A stretch of DNA of 64,000 nucleotides, from assembly GCA_949987705.1 (NCBI GenBank), contig OX465281.1, positions 241,697,143 to 241,761,142 of the forward strand, read 5' to 3'. Position 1 is the stretch's first letter, and every line of letters begins with the position of its first letter. Position numbers and translations under genes: made by a program. Below, piece by piece: positions 57,520-64,000 of the stretch. The notes beneath the pieces were generated by a model. It was not told the origin of the DNA and did no database searches. It saw only the letters and a program-made list of their open reading frames with translations. This stretch comes from Thereva unica (taxonomy: Eukaryota > Arthropoda > Insecta > Diptera > Therevidae).

Positions 57520-58290
57520 AACTTCCCAGTATAGGAAGTTATTGTAATCGGTCCGAAAATCGAAATCGAAAATTTCAACGTATTTTCATCTTTCAAGGTC
57601 CCAGGAGCATTTTAAGCAAAAAATTGGGAGGAAGTATGTGTGTGTTTGTGTGTGTGTGTGTGTGTATGTGCGTACGGATGTGGTCATTTTTTCCTGCACG
57701 ATATCGCGCGAACCAAAACTGATATCGACTTCGTTGAGGTGTCGTTCGAAGCGTATCAACCGAAATATGATCTGAAAAGATTTTCATGAAATTCGGTCCA
57801 GCCGTTTTTTTGTTTAAGCGACGTAAGTGATTTTTGTACCTGCACGATATCGCCCGAACCACGAAAGATATTGACTTACTTGAGGTGCCGTTCGAAGCGT
57901 ATTAGCGACAATATAATCTGAAAAGATTTTTATAATATTCGGTCCAGCGGTTTTTTGGTTTAAATGACTTAAGTGATTGTTGTACCTGCACGATACCGCG
58001 CGAACTAAAAACTATTTCGACTTCATTGAGCTGTCGAAAAACATTAACACATCAATTTTATATACATTTTCGTCATCCTAATCTTGTAGGTGCGCACATT
58101 TAGTTTGACATTTTAGCGAAAATATTGATAAACAATTGTGACAAACTCTCAGTATTATACATATATTCTATATTGCCTATTGTTCATTTATTATTAATAT
58201 ATCCAATCATAATATTCAACATCCATCATACTGGGAAGTTGATCGTGTGGACCGAAAGGGTCGAACCCACATCCCAACTAGTTTATTTTT
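57520..58290. repeat. Unclassified repeat with aacttcccagtat ends
   Basis: aacttcccagtat at the left and atactgggaagtt near 58229 are inverted. Inside are a TG microsatellite (about 57636-57670) and three diverged direct repeats of about 140 bp around tgcacgatatcgcgcgaac and cgttcgaagcgtat (57697, 57841, 57985). The right end, gaccgaaagggtcgaaccca, also occurs at 3722-3786. Confidence 0.72.
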
Positions 58291-58406
58291 ATTCTTAGTA
58301 TATAGTTTTGTAAATATTGTAAATACTAAAAAAGTTCAAATAATTAATAGTAAAACGTTCGAATAATAATTAATAGTAAAAAGTTCAAATAATTAAATTT
58401 TTTTTT

Positions 58407-59155
58407 TACTTTTCTTATTTTGATGTGTGCATATTTCCTGTTTATGTTATGTATTGTACGGTTTATTATGTATATTCAAAAGTGTAAATATTTACTAATA
58501 GCCTTTAAATTCAAAAACTTGTGAGACAGTATAATTACTACATGGGCGCGCTGTGTTTCATGAGAAAAGTATAGATATCTTATACCACAAGAGCTGAAAT
58601 TCGGTAATATAATAGTTAAGTAAATAAGTTAATAGAAAAAAACATCCAGCTTTCTATTTAGTGGGGGGAAAGTGTCCAGCTGCTACATCCAAAGATACAA
58701 CGCGCCTGAGCGCATGTCGATGCGCAACGTCTTTTACTGCATCGGCTGGACACTTTTCCCCCACTAAATATGAAGCTGGATGTTTTTTTCGTTCAAGTTA
58801 TTCACTTAACTATAAATTTACCAAATTTCAGTTTTTGCGGTATCAGTTTACTCAGTGCGAATTTTCCACTTCTTTACGTGAAAAGCTGGGGCATAATCCC
58901 CCACTCTACATTCGGCTGGATACGTTTTTTCTTTATTTTATAACATAATGTAAATGTTAACAAAGTTTCAGCTTTTGCAGTATTAGTTTTTTTTAATTAT
59001 TATTTTACATGTGTGGGAGGCTGCCGCAGCTACACCCCCCGGAAGTGCGCGAGCTGGAGGTCCATTCGTTTAATAGTGAAACCAAGTAAAACTTAGGACA
59101 AGTTTTCAGCTTTTGTGGTTTTGGTCATCAAAAACGGTCGCTGGCTCCCGGACTA
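58407..59155 (-). repeat. Right arm of the fold-back element
   Basis: Reverse complement of 53828-54572. Confidence 0.9.
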
Positions 59156-59158
59156 TAA

Positions 59159-60779
59159 CACCCTAATCTGTTATGCCCGGACCTACAAAATTACACTTTA
59201 AACTGCTTTTCTGAAAATGAACACATTGATCTTGCCGAAAGTGCCTGTAGATCAACTGACTCAAAACAATGTGAAGGAGTTTAACACCAATGAACCAAGA
59301 CTAGAAAGATTTGGCCTGACAACAGCAAGCAGAGATCACGCGACGTCATAATGATATCATGAAAGGAAGGAATCATCACTGGACACAGCCGCTTGAAGAC
59401 CAAGCATCCAGGTTCAGAATCTCAAACAAGATTCACTACCGTACGATAAATGAAAAACTTGAAATTCGGAACGAGAAGGGTACTGGAATGACGTTGTGGC
59501 CGACATGGAAGAATGGGTGTCGAGGCACGAGTACCGGACATTGTACCAAACAATTCGGCGGTTAGGCGGCAAAACAACATCAGTAAACGACAATATCAAA
59601 AAATCGGTATGAACTCTCGTGACCCATCCCCATAGGCCCCTGCAGCGGTCTAGAGAATTCCTCCACCAGCTATACAATCAAGATCCGCCACAAGGTGCAG
59701 CACCCGAACCCCCGATTATCGAACAATCGCCGATTATCGAATCAATTTCTCAATACCAAATCGACAATTATCGAAGTGAAGACGGAAATAAAAACGCTGA
59801 AAAATGGAAAAGGGTCGGGAATAGACCAAGCAACAGCTTAGATGATCAAAGTCGGAGATGATGTCTTATGACAACTTCATGTCCTCATAACACATATGAC
59901 ATTCGGATCATGTCTCGTCGGCGTGGAAGAAGGTGATCGTTGGATAATGGAAGAAAGAATTCGTCGTCATTTTCATCGATTTCAAATCCGTTTTTGATTG
60001 CATCGATTGGAAAAGCTTTCGGAGAGCCTTGAAAACCGAACACGTGTCATTGAAAATCATCCAACTTCTCCAAGCGTCATACGATGGTGATTTATCCGAG
60101 GAGTTCCTGATTCAAAAAGGTGTCCGACACGGAGACGTCGGTTTGCAACTTTTCGTCAAAGTCGTGATCGACCCGATTATGTGTGAAGCATTCGATGGAC
60201 GACGCGGAGTTCAATACGACGACACAACTTCGTAACCCAGTTGATGTTCGCCGACGATAGCGAAATCTTCTCCAACACGAATTAAAAATCAATTCGGCGC
60301 AGACCAAAGTATTCACAACGGACGGATCGACAGCCAGTATTTATCTCGGTGGAACGCAAATCGAACAGGTTCAAATATTTGGGATCATTGGTTGAGGAAA
60401 AGAAAATGGCATCGACGCGACGGCCGACCTTTACAGCTGCCTATTCAAGTGGTGCATATGGAAACGAAGATATATCACCATCAATTCGAAAGTACGCCTT
60501 TACTGAACGTTCATCCTTCCGATTCTTCTTTATGGATTGGAAATGTGGACACTTCTCAAGCCGAACGTCAACAAGCTCGAGGTCTTCTAAATGCAATGCT
60601 TGAGGCAGATTCTCCGTGTCTCACTCCGCGATCGCCTTTGAAACGAGACCGTTAGACAAAGAAAACGTCGATTATGGTGGGTTGGACATGTTTGCCGGAT
60701 GGACCATACCCACTTGCCAGGTAAACTTGTCTGACGAGACGGCTCGACCGTTTCAGGACGCTTGAACCGGATCCTGGTC
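59159..60779 (+). mobile_element. Decayed RTE-like LINE relic
   Basis: RT remnants: VVIFIDFKSVFDCIDWKSF near 59965, KIIQLLQASYDGDLSEEFLI followed by QKGVRHGDV at about 60050-60140, and MFADDSEIFSNT at about 60243. C-terminal WWVGHVCRMDHTHLPGKL lies near 60680-60730. Frameshifts and stops are frequent. 59159-59930 has no clear motif and may be its 5' part or unrelated. Confidence 0.72.
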
Positions 60780-61120
60780 ATGTATTAAAGTAAAATAAGT
60801 TTTAAAGGCTAAATCGGTATAAAATCTTATGTTGGTTTTTGATAACCATTTTTTTTTATCAAAATCTCCAAATTCTTTATTGACAATATAAAAATTGTGA
60901 TTAAAACCAAATTTTTTTATATATCGGACAACAATCAGAATCCACGCGACTCTGGCATTTAGTCCACACTGAACGCAGTAAACGGTGGCTCTTCTTAATT
61001 TACATTGTTGTAAAACAAGTCTTAAGACCGGTAGCCGAAACAATTTATGATCCATAATAAAGTCCATATTTCGTCTTAATTAAAAACCGAATTATTATTA
61101 GCAAAATTTTTACGAAATTG
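60780..61120. other. Gene-free stretch
   Basis: AT-rich upstream region of the small gene at 61214; nothing else seen. Confidence 0.4.
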
Positions 61121-61121
61121 A

Positions 61122-61127
61122 TATAAG
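61122..61127 (+). promoter_or_regulatory. TATA box of the 63-aa secreted peptide gene
   Basis: TATAAG lies 32 bases before the A (61154) of TCAGAG, an initiator-like site. Confidence 0.68.
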
Positions 61128-61213
61128 CTCGGATTCCAGCTTGGAAAGGAATCAGAGTTCCTTCGGGAGAGTTCGCAAAATCTTGTTTGGTGCCAAAATT
61201 TCCAGCGCTGAAA

Positions 61214-61405
61214 ATGAGGATTTTAGTTTGTCTTGCGATATTTGTCGTGTTAGTAGGAATTGTGCTGTCGCAGCAGGAGGAGCCCGAAATAGAGGAGAGA
61301 TTGGGCAATGAAGGACCTCTGCGAGAGCCAATTCCATTTCAATCCGAAATTGAACCGAGGCATGTAAAACTTGAGCATTTGATCGATTCCTTCTTTCCTG
61401 AATGA
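61214..61405 (+). CDS. Small secreted acidic peptide (63 aa)
   Basis: The start is placed at 61214, where the signal peptide begins (MRILVCLAIFVVLVGIVLS, 1-19). The upstream in-frame Met would add nine polar residues. The rest is short and acidic: QQEEPEIEERLGNEGPLREP, a middle IPFQSEIEPRHVK and a C-terminus LEHLIDSFFPE that could form an amphipathic helix. The NEGP-R stretch resembles YDNEGPRFPR in the gene at 12574, and the signal has the same length as in the prepropeptide family. No R-x-x-R site and no Gly/His tail are present, so membership is uncertain. TATA, initiator and AATAAA (61495) are well placed. Confidence 0.75.
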   Translation: MRILVCLAIFVVLVGIVLSQQEEPEIEERLGNEGPLREPIPFQSEIEPRHVKLEHLIDSFFPE

Positions 61406-61929
61406 TTTATTAGTTGTTAGTTAGTTGTGTGAAAATATGTTTTTAGTTTTAGTTTATTGTGATTTATTTTATTTGTTATTGTATTATTTTTCATAATAAA
61501 AAGATATTATAATTTTGTTGAACTTTTTTTCTCTTAACTGATCCAGATTTATGATTAGTATTTGGAATGGTACGCTGGCCTGAGTAACATTTACCACTGC
61601 TCAGTGGCTCAGCTAAAACATGCAGACATAAAATATTAAGCAACATATAAGAACACAAAACATCAAACAGAGAAGCGTGCAAAAACAAAAAGGGAGTGGG
61701 CCACATTAAGAAGACTCCTTTTAAGGACAACTTTACTAGTTAGCAAGCTAAAAACACTCCTATTTTTGTTAGTATTTAAAGGCATGCGATTAACCGGTTA
61801 TGCCATAATTAATATTAGAGGAATGAATTTGGAAGAAAGGTTCACTTCTCAGGTTGTGGTTATTCACTCTGAGTTTAGCTTGCCAATTCATCAGCCGATG
61901 AACGGAAATAACGTCAGTGACATCGCGAC
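61406..61929. other. 3' UTR and gene-free stretch
   Basis: Holds AATAAA at 61495; nothing else recognised. Confidence 0.45.
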
Positions 61930-62340
61930 ATTTATGGAGAGTGTTTAAGATGAGCAATTTAAATCTGCTCTCATAGGACGGAAGAGTAAGTGGGCCATCC
62001 CACGGGAGGTGGCTAGTGGCAAATCGGACTTTCTTTGAACCGATTAGATTCTACCAGCATGGGAGGAGTAGTAAGGAGACCATATCTGGGAGGTGAATTC
62101 AAGCAAAGGTCTAATTAAAGATAAGTAAAAGTGTTAGTTATGAGTAGGTTTTTTAATTCCTTGGACCATCTTTTTATAAATGTCAACTGAATTGCCCTTG
62201 GAAGAGATATAATTGATGTGGGTGGAGAAATCCAAATTACTTTCTAACCTAACCCATAGTTAGTTATAACACCAAGTTTTCTACAAAAAGCCATGATCTC
62301 ACATTTGCTTATATTAAGTTTGTTGTTGGAACACCAAGAA
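61930..62340 (-). mobile_element. Jockey/CR1-type LINE relic (RT C-terminal part)
   Basis: The minus strand, with frameshifts, reads NNKLNISKCEIMAF, then a later stretch like RPLLEFTSQIWSPYYSSHAG (after a one-base shift) and a QRKSDLPLATS region. This order is typical after the YADD motif in this group. Confidence 0.65.
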
Positions 62341-62988
62341 TAGAAGTTGTTTATAGAGTTGTTTGTTGTTGTTTAGAGAGTTTGCAGCTCGAGTCTTCAC
62401 CTCCTCTAATCTTTTCTTACAGTCGTCCCGATTTCTGTCTGAAGTTCTCCAATCCAGTGCCAGGCATGTGTTCAAATTGTTTTACGAACGTCACTAAGTT
62501 AATGTCTTCATAGATTTGATATAACTCGCTTTATACTCATAAACACTATACCAAAATAACACCACCAGTTTCACTACAACCCGACGACTTCTTTGTGCTA
62601 AGGCTAGTCAAAGGCATTTTACAATCCTACATAAAACACCGAAGGTAAAGAATTTTCAAGCATCACCATCACGGAACCAAGGCCAACCAATTGCAATCTA
62701 GATTACTGAAATTATTAAAAGAGGGGGGCAAACGGCTAACAAAGACCTCGGAAAGTGTTGGCACCCGATTTGTCACCTCTGCCAAAACCCGAGAAAAGTC
62801 ACTGCAGACGAACACCTAGTAGACCTGTTAGCAAGTCCTAATCCCACCTCCACGCGGTGCCCCCTGGGGTACTTCTGCGGAAGGAGCGAACGGGAGACGG
62901 GCGAATGGCGAGCTCTCTGCGCCACAAAAAAAAGTTTTAAGTCGGTTGGGCTGAGGGTTAGCAACCCGCTCCCATAAAAAAAATACCA
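62341..62988. other. Gene-free stretch
   Basis: No supported gene. 62770-62985 has an A-run end and GC-richer sequence and may be part of a retroposon, but I cannot classify it. Confidence 0.4.
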
Positions 62989-62991
62989 TTA

Positions 62992-64000
62992 GGCCCCCAT
63001 ACACTACAAGGTTTTATGCGTTCAAACATGTCGCACAATCTTTGTGACAAACTTGTTTGAACGGTGAGTTTACCCATACACTACACGGTTTTAATTTTGG
63101 TTTTAGCTGTCAAATTAAAATGAGTGCTTTAAGTAGAAATCAATTGTTATCAGTGGCCGTTGATATTATTAAATACAAGAATATTATAAAAAAGAAGAAA
63201 AATAGAACAAAGTGGGTGAAAGATTGGCTGTTAAAAAGAGATGTTTTATCTCACACCAATTTAATAAATGAACTGCGATTAGAGCCAGAAGATTTTCGGA
63301 ATTACTTACGCATGGATGAGGATTTGTATCTAGAACTTCTTCTTGTGGTGTCTCCTTATATTTGTAAAAAGGATACACGATTTGGAAAAGCCATTAGTGC
63401 GCATGAACGGCTAACAGCCACATTGCGGTTTTTAGCAACGGGAAGATCATACGAAGATTTAAAATTCTCAACCGGAATTTCTGCTCAGGCCTTGGGAAAA
63501 ATTATTCCAGAGACTTGTCAAGCTATATACAAATCGCTAGTGAGAGAATATTTAAAGGTATTTTATATATTTACTTTTGATATAATGAACTACATAACAC
63601 CTTATTTTCAGTTTCCACAAGATGAAAATGATTGGCGAGAAATCGCTACGGGATTTAATGAAAAATGGAATTTTCCTCACTGCTTAGGTGCAATAGATGG
63701 GAAACATGTAAGAATAACAGCTCCAGCTAATACTGGAGCTTATTTTTACAACTATAAGGGTTTTTACAGCATCGTGTTAATGGCAATAGTGAATTCATCG
63801 TATGAGTTCATTCTTTGTGACGTTGGATGCAATGGAAGAGTATCCGATGGAGGTGTTATAAACAACACTTAATTTTATAGACGGCTAAAGAACATACAAA
63901 TACCAGCTTCTGAAACGATTGCGGACGAAAATGAACATTTTCCTTTTGTATTTGTCGGCGATGATGCATTCCAGCTACGCCCTGATTTGTTAAAACCGTA
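62992..64000 (+). mobile_element. PIF/Harbinger element, left part (runs off the window)
   Basis: Begins GGCCCCCATACACTACAAGG after TTA (62989-62991), the usual 3-bp target. A related cataca-ctaca-ggtttta box repeats at 63074-63094. The transposase gene follows. The right end lies beyond the window. Confidence 0.82.
63120..64000 (+). pseudogene. HARBI1-like DDE transposase with a premature stop, partial
   Basis: Starts MSALSRNQLL. A DUF-type N-terminal part (RNYLRMDEDLYLELLLVVSP, FGKAISAHERLTATLRFLAT, GRSYEDLKFSTGIS) leads to the DDE nuclease with CLGAIDGKHVRI (first Asp) and, after a stop, VFVGDDAFQLRPDLL (second Asp). A 54-bp GT-AG intron (63558-63611) is in frame, so the sequence also reads through. 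It joins YLK to FPQDENDW. A TAA at about 63870 interrupts the NGRVSDGGV...FYRRL region in the same frame, so this copy is probably inactive. The third acidic residue is outside the window. HARBI1-type proteins cut DNA for transposition with a separate Myb-like partner, not seen here. Confidence 0.88.

Larger units (their letters stand above)
53828..59155. mobile_element. 5.3-kb fold-back element with ~745-bp inverted arms
   Basis: The ends read tagtccgggagccagcgacc in inverted orientation. The arms (53828-54572 and 58407-59155) stay alike throughout, and the inner two-thirds is nearly identical. Each arm contains its own palindrome (acatccggcttcatatttag ... gctggatgt), so the DNA is hairpin-rich. 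TAA flanks both ends (53825-53827 and 59156-59158), a possible 3-bp TSD. Inside are a partial gene with one intron, a LINE2 insertion and another repeat. Polinton-like 6-bp flanks were not found. The superfamily is unresolved. Confidence 0.85.

Noticed and set aside
58250..58290. tRNA B-box-like gggtcgaaccc, possible tRNA-derived SINE
   Set aside because: No A box, acceptor stem or cloverleaf could be built around it.
53828..59155. Polinton/Maverick assignment for the long-TIR element
   Set aside because: The arms fit the length range, but no 6-bp TSD, polymerase, integrase or capsid-type gene is visible.

Overview
The window reads as nuclear DNA of an insect, possibly a beetle, though the order is not proven. 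It is AT-rich and dense with non-LTR retrotransposons (LINEs) and DNA transposons. The small genes have eukaryotic signals: TATA boxes about 28-32 bp upstream of arthropod-type initiators, AATAAA poly(A) signals, and short GT-AG introns in two transposon genes. There are no bacterial operons, rRNA, tRNA or CRISPR.

The likely host genes all encode small secreted proteins. Five intact ORFs and one pseudogene (812, 1248, 12574, 13296, 19372 and 53047, all +) share one design: a signal peptide of about 19 residues, an acidic pro-region with the core LLEVDxQGxENESxRxxR, an R-x-x-R convertase-type site, then a mature tail that differs from gene to gene (His/Asp repeats, Gly/Phe/Tyr-rich, Gly/Leu/Arg repeats, or Gly/Tyr plus poly-His). 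A 63-residue gene at 61214 may be a remote member. Two longer secreted Gly-rich proteins at 33407-33970 (-) and 48643-49326 (+) lack the pro-motif. My best guess is a diversifying family of antimicrobial, metal-binding or secretory peptides; the function is inferred. The His-rich gene lies in a tandemly duplicated block (1-1179 and 10768-12937).

Mobile elements fill most of the rest. Left part (1-33 kb): a duplicated block with an old MITE, a Harbinger-type MITE, a 5'-truncated RTE LINE (5479-8227), fragments of a second LINE ('LINE2') and a CR1/Jockey-group LINE (29660-32600). That last LINE carries a LINE2 stub with a 13-bp target-site duplication (TSD) and a 304-bp MITE with a 4-bp TSD. 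Middle (34-41 kb): a PIF1-like helicase fragment between 27-bp inverted repeats, then two Helitrons of one family, one inserted head-to-head into the other at an exact A|T site. Each Helitron carries a long array of a 118-bp satellite. Right part (41-64 kb): a hAT element with a perfect 8-bp TSD, another LINE, a 5.3-kb fold-back element with arms of about 745 bp split by a LINE2 copy at a splice acceptor, LINE relics, and a HARBI1-type transposase running off the window end.

The nested insertions give a relative order of events. The small secreted-peptide genes survive intact between them.
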